DNA from: an uncultured Bacteroidia bacterium
GTDB taxonomy: Bacteria > Bacteroidota > Bacteroidia > Bacteroidales > UBA932
Assembly (NCBI GenBank): GCA_902762435.1
Contig: CACWOH010000015.1
Location: 1 to 48,405 of the forward strand
Direction of reading: 5' to 3'
Length of the DNA: 48,405 nt
Below, one piece after another: positions 24,701 to 32,192 of this stretch. The first letter of the stretch is position 1. Each line of letters begins with the position of its first letter. The notes below the pieces were generated by a model. The model was not told the DNA's origin. It saw nothing but the letters and a program-made list of their open reading frames with translations, and searched no databases. The position numbers were made by a program, and so were the translations under genes.

Positions 24701-25064
24701 CCGGCGCCGAAGCAATGGCGATCTCCATCCCGAGGGAATCGGCGTATCGGACAGCATACCGGAAGGCGTCCTTCCATCCGTCCTGCATATAGGGTTTCCG
24801 CTCCACGATGGGCTGCATGCCCATCATCATGCTTCCGCCCGCGTCGAACTGCTGCACACCGGCTATACCGGCGGCGTGCATCCAGTCAAGGTCGGCCTTG
24901 ATGCCTTCCCGGGTAATGTTTCCGTCCATCCAGTGCCACCAGACCCGGACCCGGGCTTCGGCGGGCGGATTGCGGAATTCCTCGGAATAAGGCTGTCCGG
25001 ATGCTGTACCCGGACACTGCAGCAGCCCGGACAGGAGACCGGCGGCAATCATGAATCTTTTCAT
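21792..25064 (-). CDS. GH106 alpha-L-rhamnosidase-like enzyme
   Basis: A 1090-residue secreted enzyme from ATG at 25064, chosen because the signal peptide (MKRFMIAAGLLSGLLQCPGTA) starts there. The mature N-terminus FRNPPAEARVRVWWHWMDG, then ITREGIKADLDWMHAAGIAG, is the hallmark of the GH106 TIM barrel. A beta-sandwich insert follows at about residues 270-345, and a GH2-like sugar-binding domain lies near the C-terminus (NTFTIGKKEQ, VFVNGEHVRFLWKAPYRV). The length fits the family. GH106 enzymes remove terminal alpha-L-rhamnose from rhamnogalacturonan and other plant polymers in the periplasm. The gene is divergent from the GH3 gene. Together with the PL11 lyase it suggests pectin RG-I use, though no SusC/SusD pair is in the window. 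Confidence 0.83.
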   Translation of the reverse strand: MKRFMIAAGLLSGLLQCPGTASGQPYSEEFRNPPAEARVRVWWHWMDGNITREGIKADLDWMHAAGIAGVQQFDAGGSMMMGMQPIVERKPYMQDGWKDAFRYAVRYADSLGMEIAIASAPGWSSTGGPWVKPENAMKKLTWRTVEVAGNPRAKKPQSIVLPDLFRTVGKFQNAPSGETGADIAPWCRDVAVVAVRLPDAERSLTDLGAAVSSSGGVFTVEMLSDGDLASGAALPKNPSGTHSWIQYTFPETVTVRAMTLAGGDVRGQWAALPPTYHNWLECSDDGIVWREVCRIPSGAVVQQTIDIPETTARFFRLQVANPLGNQQYAALGFGGAVPESTPVLEWVLHTVIKVNHAEEKAGFAAPHDLADYPTPVTDAPVPETIDLSSRVLDGILTWQVPAGRWRIYRFGASLTGKQNHPAPPEATGLEVDKLDRAAWMDYFRRYLDMYKDAAGGLVGQRGIQYLLTDSYEAEQMTWTPTLAEEFKARRGYDLIPWLPVLTGEIVRSSEDSEKFLFDWRETLGELFAENYDRINDIVREYGMKGRYTESHENGRVYVGDGMDLKMTADVPMSAFWIPGTGGGSALEMALADIRESASVAHVYGQNLAAAESFTAAGLAGNAWSYYPGSLKYMADMALYSGITRFVIHESAHQPSDAHKPGLGLMIYGQWFNRHDTWAPYARYWTDYLARSCYLLQQGRYVADVLWYYGEDTNITGIYGHELPGIPEGYSFDFINPYGLKNLLSVKDGSIVTPSGMAYRVLVLGEHCSVMSLEVLAKLDSLARAGAVICGNAPERPAGRSDDPAEFDRLVADIWRAGRPNVFTGQLANVLKAVGVEPDFRYVAPAELKFAHRHDGDREIYWIRNFSDSAVSAQLTLRDAEGAMRVYDPETGEILRGVLKGNTLDLEANQALFVVSDRKGMPEAGEDLPVRTGTLSTDGPWTVTFDGLAAPEGPRVFSELVSFTESDDPAVKYFSGIATYTNTFTIGKKEQADGLVIDLGAVGQMADVFVNGEHVRFLWKAPYRVTWTGPLLPGRNTITVKVVNTWPNRLIGDAGSETEKVTFTNMPFYRAGMPLTPAGLMGPVVLEKISR

Positions 25065-25084
25065 CGATGAACGGTTATTTCTCC

Positions 25085-25092
25085 TAAAGATA
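25085..25092 (-). promoter_or_regulatory. Candidate -7 element (TATCTTTA) for the GH106 gene
   Basis: Seven of eight bases match TAnnTTTG, on the minus strand, 20 bases before the ATG at 25064. Confidence 0.35.
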
Positions 25093-25128
25093 CGAATAAT
25101 CGTCATTTCATCGATTCTTTAATTGAAT

Positions 25129-25136
25129 TATCTTTG
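25129..25136 (+). promoter_or_regulatory. Candidate -7 element (TATCTTTG) for the GH3 gene
   Basis: Perfect TAnnTTTG ending 4 bases before the ATG at 25141, so the transcript is predicted to be leaderless or nearly so. Confidence 0.5.
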
Positions 25137-25140
25137 TATT

Positions 25141-27432
25141 ATGAACGTCAAAAGCACTGCCCTCGCCCTTGCGGCCACGCTTCTGCTGGCCGCCTGCGCC
25201 CCCAGGTCCGACATGGACCGCTATATCGACGACCTGATGTCCCGGATGACGCTGGAACAGAAGATCGGACAGTTGAACCTGCACTCCGCACCGGGCTTCG
25301 TCTCCGCAGCCCGGGTGACAGAAGAAGACGAGAACGTGAAACTCCTGCGGGCCGGCCGGCTCGGCGGCCTGTACGGGACCGGCAACCTGGAATACATCCG
25401 CCGGATGCAGGAGATCGCCCTGGAGTCCGGGGCGGGAATTCCGCTGATCACGGGCATGGACGTCATCCACGGCTATCAGACGGTATTCCCGGTTCCGCTC
25501 GCCCTGTCCACGTCGTGGAACACGGAACTCGTCGAGCAGACGGCCCGGATTGCGGCCACGGAAGCTTCCGCCAGCGGCATCAACTGGGTGTTCAGCCCGA
25601 TGGTGGATATCTGCCGTGACGCCCGCTGGGGCCGGATTGTGGAAGGCGGCGGCGAGGACCCGTACCTGGGCGGCGAACTTGCCAAGGCCTATGTCCGCGG
25701 TTACCAGGGCACCGACGGCATCTATGACGACCACGACGTAATGGTGTGCGTCAAGCATTATGCGCTTTATGGCGGCGCCGAGGCCGGCCGGGACTATAAT
25801 TCCGTGTTCCTGAGCCGCCAGGAGGCGTTGAACGGGTATATGCGGCCGTATCAGCAGGCCGCCTGTGCAGGAGCCGCCAGTTATATGTCCTCGTTCAATG
25901 AGTTCGAAGGGATTCCCGCTTCGATGAACAAATACCTGATGGACGACCTGCTGCGGAAAGCGTGGGGGTTCGGCGGTTTCATCGTTTCGGACGCCACGGC
26001 CATTGCCGAGGAAGTGAACCACGGGATCGGCGACCTGCAGGAAGTGTCGGCCCGTTCCCTCCAGGCCGGGCTGGACATGGACATGAACTCCGACGGCTTT
26101 GTAGGCACGCTCCAGAAGTCTTTAGCCGAAGGCCGCGTGACCGAGGCCGATATCGACAGGGCCTGTCGCCGCATCCTGGAGGCGAAATACAAGCTGGGCT
26201 TGTTTGAGAACCCGTTCAAGTACTTGGATGCAACTCGCTCAGTAAAAGAAATCTATACTCCAGAGCACCTCGCTTTCGCCCGGAAGGCGGCGCAGGAGTC
26301 CATGGTACTCCTCAAGAACAACGGCGTGCTGCCATTACGCAAAGATGCCCGCATCGCTGTCGTAGGCCCGCTGGCCAAGGACGGCAGCGCCATGGCCGGG
26401 ACCTGGTCCATGAGCGACCACAACGACGAGAGCGTCACCCCATATGAGGGCATCGCCGAAGTCGCCAAGGCATCTTATGCCGAGGGAAGTTGGCTGTTCA
26501 AGGACAAGGAACTGGAGGAATCCGTCCGGTTCGGCCTGTTCAAGATCTTCCGGCCGGGATACACGGCACCCGCCATCCATACCGTGCCGCAGGAACGGCT
26601 GATTGCCGAAGCCGTCGCCAAAGCCAGGCAGGCCGATGTGGTCGTCGCCTGCGTGGGCGAAATCGCCAACCTGAATGGGGAAGGCGCTTCTCGCACCGAT
26701 ATCTCCGTTCCCGATGCCCAGGAGGAGCTTCTGAAGGCCCTGAAAGCCACCGGGAAGCCCGTCGTGATGGTCCTTGTCACCGGCCGCCCGTTGACGCTCG
26801 GCTGGGAGGACGCCGAAATGGATGCTATCCTGAATGTCTGGAGTCCCGGATCCGAAGGCGGGCATGCCATCGCCGACGTCCTCTTCGGCGACGTGAACCC
26901 GTCGGCAAAACTGACGACTTCCTTCCCCCGCAACGTGGGCCAGTTGCCGCTCTACTACAATCACAAGAACACCGGCCGGCCGCATCCGGACGACGAGCCC
27001 TACCGGAAATTCGTCAGCTGTTATATCGACGAGATCAATGCACCGCTGTATCCGTTCGGGTATGGGCTGAGCTATACCACCTTCGCATACTCCCCCATTA
27101 CGCTGAGCGCCCCGGAAATGCCGGTGGACGGTTCCGTGACGGCATCCGTAACGGTAACCAACACCGGCTCACGTGCCGGCGACGAAATCGTCCAGCTGTA
27201 TATCCACGACGTCTTTGCTACCTCCACCCGACCGGTAAAGGAACTCAAGGGGTTCCGGAAAGTGCATCTGGACCCCGGTGCATCGGTCCGGGTGGACTTT
27301 ACCCTCACCAAGGAGGAACTGTCCTACTATAACCACGGATTGCAGTGGGTCTGCGAGCCCGGCGATTTCGAGATCATGATCGGCCCTAACTCCCGTGATA
27401 CGGACGGCACCGTCCTCCGTGTAATCGGCTAA
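25141..27432 (+). CDS. GH3 family beta-glycosidase lipoprotein (BglX-like)
   Basis: A 763-residue protein with a lipoprotein signal (LAATLLLAAC, Cys19). N-terminal GH3 TIM barrel (SRMTLEQKIGQLN, LITGMDVIHGYQTVFPVPL, KHYALYGGAEAGRDYN), with the nucleophile Asp284 in FIVSDATA; most family members have SDW here. The second alpha/beta sandwich domain follows from about 380 (QESMVLLKNNGVLPL), then the fibronectin-III-like domain at the end (VTVTNTGSRAGDEIVQLYI). The layout fits BglX-type beta-glucosidase or beta-xylosidase, which trims exo-linked sugars at the cell surface or in the periplasm. It is divergent from the GH106 gene across 76 bases. The likely start is set by the signal peptide and the -7 element. 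Confidence 0.88.
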   Translation: MNVKSTALALAATLLLAACAPRSDMDRYIDDLMSRMTLEQKIGQLNLHSAPGFVSAARVTEEDENVKLLRAGRLGGLYGTGNLEYIRRMQEIALESGAGIPLITGMDVIHGYQTVFPVPLALSTSWNTELVEQTARIAATEASASGINWVFSPMVDICRDARWGRIVEGGGEDPYLGGELAKAYVRGYQGTDGIYDDHDVMVCVKHYALYGGAEAGRDYNSVFLSRQEALNGYMRPYQQAACAGAASYMSSFNEFEGIPASMNKYLMDDLLRKAWGFGGFIVSDATAIAEEVNHGIGDLQEVSARSLQAGLDMDMNSDGFVGTLQKSLAEGRVTEADIDRACRRILEAKYKLGLFENPFKYLDATRSVKEIYTPEHLAFARKAAQESMVLLKNNGVLPLRKDARIAVVGPLAKDGSAMAGTWSMSDHNDESVTPYEGIAEVAKASYAEGSWLFKDKELEESVRFGLFKIFRPGYTAPAIHTVPQERLIAEAVAKARQADVVVACVGEIANLNGEGASRTDISVPDAQEELLKALKATGKPVVMVLVTGRPLTLGWEDAEMDAILNVWSPGSEGGHAIADVLFGDVNPSAKLTTSFPRNVGQLPLYYNHKNTGRPHPDDEPYRKFVSCYIDEINAPLYPFGYGLSYTTFAYSPITLSAPEMPVDGSVTASVTVTNTGSRAGDEIVQLYIHDVFATSTRPVKELKGFRKVHLDPGASVRVDFTLTKEELSYYNHGLQWVCEPGDFEIMIGPNSRDTDGTVLRVIG

Positions 27433-27490
27433 CCGGTCAAGGACAGGGTCATTTTGCGATAAAACCCGTTATCAGTACGAAAAATAAACC

Positions 27491-27498
27491 TACATTTG
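27491..27498 (+). promoter_or_regulatory. Candidate -7 element (TACATTTG) for the TonB-dependent receptor gene
   Basis: Perfect TAnnTTTG, 27 bases before the ATG at 27526. The 93-base gap is too short for a full cobalamin riboswitch plus promoter. Confidence 0.45.
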
Positions 27499-27525
27499 CA
27501 CCCGTAAACTGAGATTATCCGTATC

Positions 27526-29439
27526 ATGAAAACTTCCGTCGTCCTGGCGCTGGCCCTTTCCGCTTCATTCTTTGCGGCGCCGGCCGCTTCAGCACAGACT
27601 TATTACATGCTGGACAGCGTTTCGGTCACTGCATCGAAACTGCCCGTTCCCCTTCATAAGAACACGCGCACGGTCACGCTGATCGACAGCCTTTCCATCG
27701 CCTCCGCCCCGGCCGAGAACGTCAACGACCTGCTCAAATACGCCCTGGGCGTGGACGTACGTCAGCGCGGGGCCATGGGTATGCAGACCGACATCAGCAT
27801 GCGCGGCGGCACGTACAACCAGATCGCGGTGCTGCTGAACGGCATCGACATCTCCGATCCCCAGACCGGGCACAACTCGGCCGATTTCCCGGTCAGTCTC
27901 AGCGACATAGACCATATCGAGGTCCTGGAAGGCCCTTCGGCCCGGGGTCACGGGGCGACATCGATGATCGGTGCCATCAACATTGTCACGAAGGACCGCG
28001 AGGCAAACGCGGCTTCCCTCAATCTCGAGGGCGGCTCCTTCGGTTACGCCAACGCCAATGCGTCCGCGTCCCTGAAAAGCGGAAGCGTCTCCCAGCGGCT
28101 TTCCGCCGGTTACCAGCGCTCCGACGGCTTCAACCGGAATGCCGCAGGCGGGCTGAACAACGATTTCCGCGCCTTCAAGGCCTTCTATCACGGCAGTGCC
28201 GACCTTCCGGCCACCACCCTGCAATGGCAGGCGGGCGGCAGTCTGAAGGACTTCGGCTCGAGCACCTTCTACAGCGCCCGCTTCGACGACCAGTTCGAGC
28301 ACACGTTCAAGACCTTCGCCGCGGTCAAGGCCGAAGGGAAAGGCACCTTGCACTTTACGCCTTCACTCTATTGGAACCACGGAGAAGACCGTTTCGAACT
28401 CTTCCGATCCAAGCCGGATCTGTATCCTTTCAACTACCACAGGACCAATACGATAGGCGGAGACTTCCATTTCAGCATCGATAGCCGCCTGGGCCGCAGC
28501 GCCTTCGGAGCAGGAGCCCGTCACGAGGCCATCCGGAGCACCAACCTCGGCGAGGCACTCCCCCATCCCGACGGCGTGTACGTCCGCGGACTGCGCAGGA
28601 CGGCCTTCACGGCATTCGCCGAGCACAGCGTCGTGCTGGAACGCCTTACCGCCTCGGCCGGGATCACGGCCGCCTACAACACGGGCAATCCGGAGGGCGT
28701 CCGCTTCTACCCGGGCGTGGAAATGAATCTCCGGCTGACCGAAGCCCTGCGCATCTACGGCTCCTACAACGCTTCCTACCGGATGCCCACCTTCACCGAA
28801 CTATACTACTCCGTGGGCGGACATCTGGCGGATCCAGAGCTGAAATCCGAGAAACTCCACGCGTTCGAAGGCGGCCTGAAATATCTCGCCGCCGGCGTCC
28901 GGGCCGTCGTGACGGTCTATTACAACAACGGCCGCGACATCATCGACTGGATCCAGGACATCCGGGCGGGAGAAGACGCGCCGTGGATGTCCGTCAACCA
29001 TACCGAAGTGAACAGCTTCGGGCAGGAAGCGACACTGCAGCTGTCTTTCCCGGAACTGCTCGGGCGCAGCCGGTTCCCGCTGCGTTCCGTGATTCTCGGG
29101 TACAGCCACATTTCACAGGACAAAGATACGAAGGAAGGTTTCCGCAGCCTCTATTCAATGGAATACATCCGACACCGCGTCACGGCCCAGGCCGACCTGC
29201 GCCTCGGACGCGGCTTCAGCGCGAACCTCTCCTACCGCTATGTGGACAGGGCCACCGGCTCGGAGCTCATCAAGCCCTATTCGCTGCTGGATGCAAAGAT
29301 TTCCTATGGCAGGCCCGCATTCGAAGCTTACATCCGGGTCAACAACCTGCTGAACCGGGAATACTACGACTTCGGCGACATCCCGCAACCCGGCCTCTGG
29401 TTCATGGCCGGCATTACGCTGAAAACCTGCCTGCGCTAA
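27526..29439 (+). CDS. TonB-dependent outer-membrane receptor (BtuB/siderophore-receptor type)
   Basis: A 637-residue protein with a signal peptide (VLALALSASFFAAPAASA). A TonB-box-like LDSVSVTASK is followed by a plug domain (about 45-165; VNDLLKYALGVDVRQRGA, MRGGTYNQIAVLLNGI, IEVLEGPSARGHGATSM) and a 22-strand-type barrel ending in LWFMAGITLKTCLR. Its length is that of classic BtuB or siderophore receptors, clearly shorter than SusC. Such receptors import a scarce ligand such as cobalamin, a heme or a metal chelate using the proton motive force through TonB. The true ligand is not readable. It has no SusD-like partner. Position next to a peroxide and metal gene group fits a metal-chelate role, but this is inference. 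Its stop overlaps the MarR-type gene's stop by four bases. Confidence 0.85.
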   Translation: MKTSVVLALALSASFFAAPAASAQTYYMLDSVSVTASKLPVPLHKNTRTVTLIDSLSIASAPAENVNDLLKYALGVDVRQRGAMGMQTDISMRGGTYNQIAVLLNGIDISDPQTGHNSADFPVSLSDIDHIEVLEGPSARGHGATSMIGAINIVTKDREANAASLNLEGGSFGYANANASASLKSGSVSQRLSAGYQRSDGFNRNAAGGLNNDFRAFKAFYHGSADLPATTLQWQAGGSLKDFGSSTFYSARFDDQFEHTFKTFAAVKAEGKGTLHFTPSLYWNHGEDRFELFRSKPDLYPFNYHRTNTIGGDFHFSIDSRLGRSAFGAGARHEAIRSTNLGEALPHPDGVYVRGLRRTAFTAFAEHSVVLERLTASAGITAAYNTGNPEGVRFYPGVEMNLRLTEALRIYGSYNASYRMPTFTELYYSVGGHLADPELKSEKLHAFEGGLKYLAAGVRAVVTVYYNNGRDIIDWIQDIRAGEDAPWMSVNHTEVNSFGQEATLQLSFPELLGRSRFPLRSVILGYSHISQDKDTKEGFRSLYSMEYIRHRVTAQADLRLGRGFSANLSYRYVDRATGSELIKPYSLLDAKISYGRPAFEAYIRVNNLLNREYYDFGDIPQPGLWFMAGITLKTCLR

Positions 29440-29876
29440 TCCCCTTTCAGTTTTCCGATGATGTCGTCCAGCATGCCGTAGAGGCCGGGGATGGTTTCCG
29501 GGGTCACGCGATCGCAGAGGATGCCGCGCGCGACGGTTTCCGGAACGTTCAGCAGTTTTTCCTGCAGCCCGCGCCCCTTGCGCGTGAGTTTCACGATTAT
29601 CTGGCGGGCGTCTTCACGGCCCTTGCTGCGCGTCACGATGCCCTCCGCTTCCATCCTTTTCAGAAGCGGGGTTACCGTGTTCGTCTCGAGCAGCAGGCGC
29701 TTGGCTATGTCGTTCACCGGCTGCCCGTCTTTCTCCCACAGGACCAGCAAGACCAGATACTGCGGATAGGTCAGCCCATATTCCGACAGCAGCGGGTGAT
29801 ACGCCTGCGTGATCAGACGGGAAGCGGTGTAGAGCCTGAAACAGAGCTGGTTGTCCAGCCTGAACCTTTCGTCCAT
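29436..29876 (-). CDS. ohrR: OhrR-like MarR family regulator (organic peroxide sensor)
   Basis: A 146-residue winged-helix protein. The start LDNQLCFRLYTASR matches OhrR, with the redox-sensing Cys here at residue 12 (Cys15 in B. subtilis). The DNA-binding region reads VNDIAKRLLLETNTVTPLLK, then GIVTRSKGREDARQIIVKLT with the wing. OhrR leaves its operator when the Cys is oxidised by organic peroxides. The gene is second in an operon with a glutathione peroxidase: the peroxidase TAA and this ATG share one base. Two palindromes lie around the operon promoter (30432-30447, 30468-30483), so self-control is likely. No ohr gene is in the window; the peroxidase seems to take its place. Confidence 0.83.
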   Translation of the reverse strand: MDERFRLDNQLCFRLYTASRLITQAYHPLLSEYGLTYPQYLVLLVLWEKDGQPVNDIAKRLLLETNTVTPLLKRMEAEGIVTRSKGREDARQIIVKLTRKGRGLQEKLLNVPETVARGILCDRVTPETIPGLYGMLDDIIGKLKGD

Positions 29877-30418
29877 TACAGCATTGCCTCAATGTCCTGC
29901 TCGAAAGAAGCCGGCTCGGCGACGGGAGCGAAACGCTTGACCACCGTACCGTCGCGGTTGATCAGGAACTTGGTGAAATTCCAAAGGATGTCGCTGTCTT
30001 TCTGAACGCTCTTGCTGATTCCTTTCAGCAGCTTCTGTGTAGCCTTCGCCTTGAGTCCCTTGTATTCTTCCGACGGGGCGGCTGCCTTCAGGTACGTGAA
30101 AACCGGATTCTCATCGGGGCCGTTCACGTCGATCTTCTTCATCAGGGGGAAGGTAACGCCGTGGTTGAGGCGGCAGAACTCGGCAATCTCCTCGTCGCTG
30201 CCCGGTTCCTGGTGGGCAAACTGGTCGCAAGGGAAGCCCACGATGACAAGACCCTGGTCCTTATATCGCTGATAAAGGGCCTCCAAACCGTCGTACTGTG
30301 GGGTGAAACCGCACTTGGACGCGGTGTTGACAATCAGAAGCACCTTGCCTTCGCACTGTGCAAAATCAAACTCCAATCCTTTGTTGTTCAGGACTTTGAA
30401 ATCATAAATCTTTTCCAT
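29876..30418 (-). CDS. Glutathione peroxidase-like thiol peroxidase (BsaA type)
   Basis: A 180-residue protein from ATG at 30418 (MEKIYDFKVLNNKG); an in-frame GTG at 30442 would add eight residues but lies in the operator region. Active-site motifs of the family: [12 protein letters not shown] with the peroxidatic Cys, GFPCDQFAHQEPG, and [11 protein letters not shown] with the Trp and Asn. It is a Cys, not a selenocysteine, enzyme, and bacterial forms usually take electrons from thioredoxin. It reduces hydrogen peroxide and organic peroxides in the cytoplasm. First gene of the operon with the OhrR-like regulator. A shortened paralogue lies at 31761. Confidence 0.87.
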   Translation of the reverse strand: MEKIYDFKVLNNKGLEFDFAQCEGKVLLIVNTASKCGFTPQYDGLEALYQRYKDQGLVIVGFPCDQFAHQEPGSDEEIAEFCRLNHGVTFPLMKKIDVNGPDENPVFTYLKAAAPSEEYKGLKAKATQKLLKGISKSVQKDSDILWNFTKFLINRDGTVVKRFAPVAEPASFEQDIEAML

Positions 30419-30431
30419 ATCGCTTGTGTTT

Positions 30432-30447
30432 ATATCGTTCACGATGC
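30432..30447. promoter_or_regulatory. Candidate operator 2 (ATATCGTTCACGATGC)
   Basis: ATCGT and ACGAT arms pair around TC. Shares the layout nATCGnnnnCGATnT with operator 1, and its centre is 36 bases away. It lies just downstream of the -7 element, in the 5' leader of the peroxidase mRNA. A third, imperfect copy starts at 30417 (ATATCGCTTG). Confidence 0.45.
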
Positions 30448-30476
30448 AAATTTAACACAAATATATTATATCGCAA
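30447..30476 (-). promoter_or_regulatory. Promoter of the peroxidase-ohrR operon
   Basis: On the minus strand: TTG at 30474-30476, 19 bases, then TAAATTTG at 30447-30454, an excellent match to the Bacteroidota consensus. The -33 part lies inside the palindrome at 30468-30483. Confidence 0.65.
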
Positions 30477-30483
30477 GCGATAT
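30468..30483. promoter_or_regulatory. Candidate MarR/OhrR operator 1 (ATATCGCAAGCGATAT)
   Basis: A perfect palindrome with 7-base arms (ATATCGC and GCGATAT) around AA. It covers the -33 element of the peroxidase-ohrR promoter, so a bound dimer would block transcription. It ends one base before the permease gene. Confidence 0.6.
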
Positions 30484-30484
30484 T

Positions 30485-31714
30485 TCAAGAAATCTTACCT
30501 TTGAAGGTGTAACCGGCCCTCTCTACCGCGGCTTTGATCTCACCTTCCGCCGCCGTTCCGCGGACGGAAAGCGTCTTGCCCGGCGCACTGGCCTCCGCGG
30601 ATTCGACGCCGGGAACTGACTCCACGGCACGTCGGACAGCCGCCTCGCAATGGCTGCAGTGCATCCCTTCCACGGCATAGACGGCCGTACCCGCTTCTGT
30701 GACCTTACGGGTAAAACGGGCGGACAATTTCATCGCAAGGGCGAACAGGAGCAGGAGCGTAAGGATAATGGCACAAATGAGTTTGAACGTTGCCGGCGGG
30801 GCGGTTTCGGCCGCGCAGCAGGCATCGCCGCCGGCCCGCACGGGAACGCTGATACCGATGGCATTGACCAGCAGGCCGAAAAGGAGGGAAAAGCCGACCA
30901 CGGTCAGCAGGTAGATCCAGGTGAAACGGCGGCCCAGGCTCTTTCGGACCACCAGGATGGAGGCCAGGTTCACGGCCGGTCCGGCCATCAGCATCACCAA
31001 TGCGGCACCCGGCGACAGGCCCTTCATCATCAAGGCCGCCGCCACGGGGATGCTGCCCGTCGAACAGATATACATCGGAACGGCGATCAGGAGGATTACC
31101 AGCATCTGAAGCAGGGGCTGTTTGCCGAAATGCAGGAAGAACTCGTCCGGCACGGCCACCTGGATGAGCGCGGCCACCAGCAGGCCGATAAGCAGGCGTC
31201 CGCCGATGTTCTGCATCATTTCAAAATAGGCGTATTTCAACACCCGCCAGATGCGGTTGCCGCTCTCGACGCGGCAGTATTCCGAAGCGGGTCCGCCGGT
31301 CTCCTCCCCTTCCGGGACCAGCCGGCTGACCAGCAGGCCGCCGCAGACTCCGGTAACCAGCGCCGCCACGGGGCGGATGACGGCAAAACCGAGCCCCAGC
31401 AGCGAGTAGGTCGCCAGGATGGAGTCGATGCCCGTCTGGGGCGTCGCGATAAGGAAGGACGCCACGGCCCCCTTGGACGCCTTTTCGTTCCGCAGACCGA
31501 TGGCGGTGGGGATCACGCCGCAGGAACACAGCGGCAGCGGAACGCCCAGCAGCGCCGCCCAGAATACCGCCCAGCGGTTGTCCCGCGACAGATACCGCTG
31601 ATAAAAAGTGCGCGGGACGAAAACGTGCAGGATACCGGCGATGAGGAATCCCAGCAGCAAGTAGGGACTCATCTCGCAGACGACATTCAACAAAGACAGC
31701 AGATATTCACGCAT
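30485..31714 (-). CDS. Metal-efflux permease (SO_0444/ArsP-like, COG0701) with C-terminal HMA domain
   Basis: A 409-residue inner-membrane protein from ATG at 31714 ([20 protein letters not shown]). It has eight to ten hydrophobic segments with the PLCSCGVIP motif of the COG0701 permeases and a second half with [17 protein letters not shown] cytoplasmic loop (about 150-180) and a Cys pair (DACCAAE, about 304-308) follow. The last 65 residues form a heavy-metal-associated domain ([19 protein letters not shown]). Relatives export copper, zinc or arsenicals; the fused HMA suggests handover of a soft metal such as copper. A -7 element (TAACTTTG) lies 17 bases before the ATG. The stop is one base from the peroxidase operator, so read-through could link the two. 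Confidence 0.82.
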   Translation of the reverse strand: MREYLLSLLNVVCEMSPYLLLGFLIAGILHVFVPRTFYQRYLSRDNRWAVFWAALLGVPLPLCSCGVIPTAIGLRNEKASKGAVASFLIATPQTGIDSILATYSLLGLGFAVIRPVAALVTGVCGGLLVSRLVPEGEETGGPASEYCRVESGNRIWRVLKYAYFEMMQNIGGRLLIGLLVAALIQVAVPDEFFLHFGKQPLLQMLVILLIAVPMYICSTGSIPVAAALMMKGLSPGAALVMLMAGPAVNLASILVVRKSLGRRFTWIYLLTVVGFSLLFGLLVNAIGISVPVRAGGDACCAAETAPPATFKLICAIILTLLLLFALAMKLSARFTRKVTEAGTAVYAVEGMHCSHCEAAVRRAVESVPGVESAEASAPGKTLSVRGTAAEGEIKAAVERAGYTFKGKIS

Positions 31715-31731
31715 ACGTATCGGATATAATG

Positions 31732-31739
31732 CAAAGTTA
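31732..31739 (-). promoter_or_regulatory. Candidate -7 element (TAACTTTG) for the metal permease gene
   Basis: Perfect TAnnTTTG on the minus strand, 17 bases before the ATG at 31714. It supports that start over an upstream in-frame one at 31762. Confidence 0.5.
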
Positions 31740-31760
31740 CAATTATTCTTTGACAGAATC

Positions 31761-32189
31761 ATGCCCGATTTGGCATTTTACGATTTCACCGCGGAGACCA
31801 ACGAAGGCGGGGAAATCAGTTTTGCCCAGTACAAGGGCAAGGTTCTCCTGATTGTCAACACCGCCTCCAAGTGTGGTTTCACCCCGCAGTACGACGGCCT
31901 GGAAGCGCTCTATAAGAAATACGGCCCCGAAGGCCTGGTCGTCGGCTTTCCCTGCGACCAGTTCGGTCATCAGGAGCCTGGTTCCGACGAGGAGATCGAG
32001 GCCTTCTGCCGCCTCAATTACGGTGTTACTTTCCCGCTGATGGCCAAGTCCGACGTGAACGGCGAGAACGCCAACATCAAATGGAACTTCACCAAGTTCC
32101 TCATCGACCGGAAAGGGCGCGTGGTGGCACGCTTCGAGCCCGTCGTGACCCCGGAGCAGCTGGAATCCGAGATTGAAGCGCTGCTGTAG
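31761..32189 (+). CDS. Second glutathione peroxidase-like protein, internally shortened
   Basis: A 142-residue protein with the usual start ([14 protein letters not shown]) and active-site Cys ([12 protein letters not shown]), the [13 protein letters not shown] motif and [12 protein letters not shown]. Compared with the paralogue at 29876 it lacks, in frame, a block of about 36 residues between DVNG and KWNF, which in the family forms a helix and loop near the active site and substrate groove; one further residue is missing before GFPCDQF. Family members are normally about 158-185 residues. It keeps Cys, Gln and Trp motifs, so weak activity is possible, but it may be a decaying copy. It is divergent from the metal permease gene and ends three bases before the converging CDF gene. 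Confidence 0.7.
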   Translation: MPDLAFYDFTAETNEGGEISFAQYKGKVLLIVNTASKCGFTPQYDGLEALYKKYGPEGLVVGFPCDQFGHQEPGSDEEIEAFCRLNYGVTFPLMAKSDVNGENANIKWNFTKFLIDRKGRVVARFEPVVTPEQLESEIEALL

Positions 32190-32192
32190 CGC

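Noticed and set aside
21792-25064. Assignment as a GH2 enzyme because of the C-terminal sugar-binding-like domain
   Set aside because: The N-terminal barrel start (WWHWMDGNITREGI) is that of GH106, and the GH2-like domain is a known part of that family's layout.
27433-27525. Cobalamin riboswitch upstream of the BtuB-like receptor gene
   Set aside because: The gap is only 93 bases, already holds a -7 element 27 bases from the ATG, and shows no B12-box-like sequence by eye.
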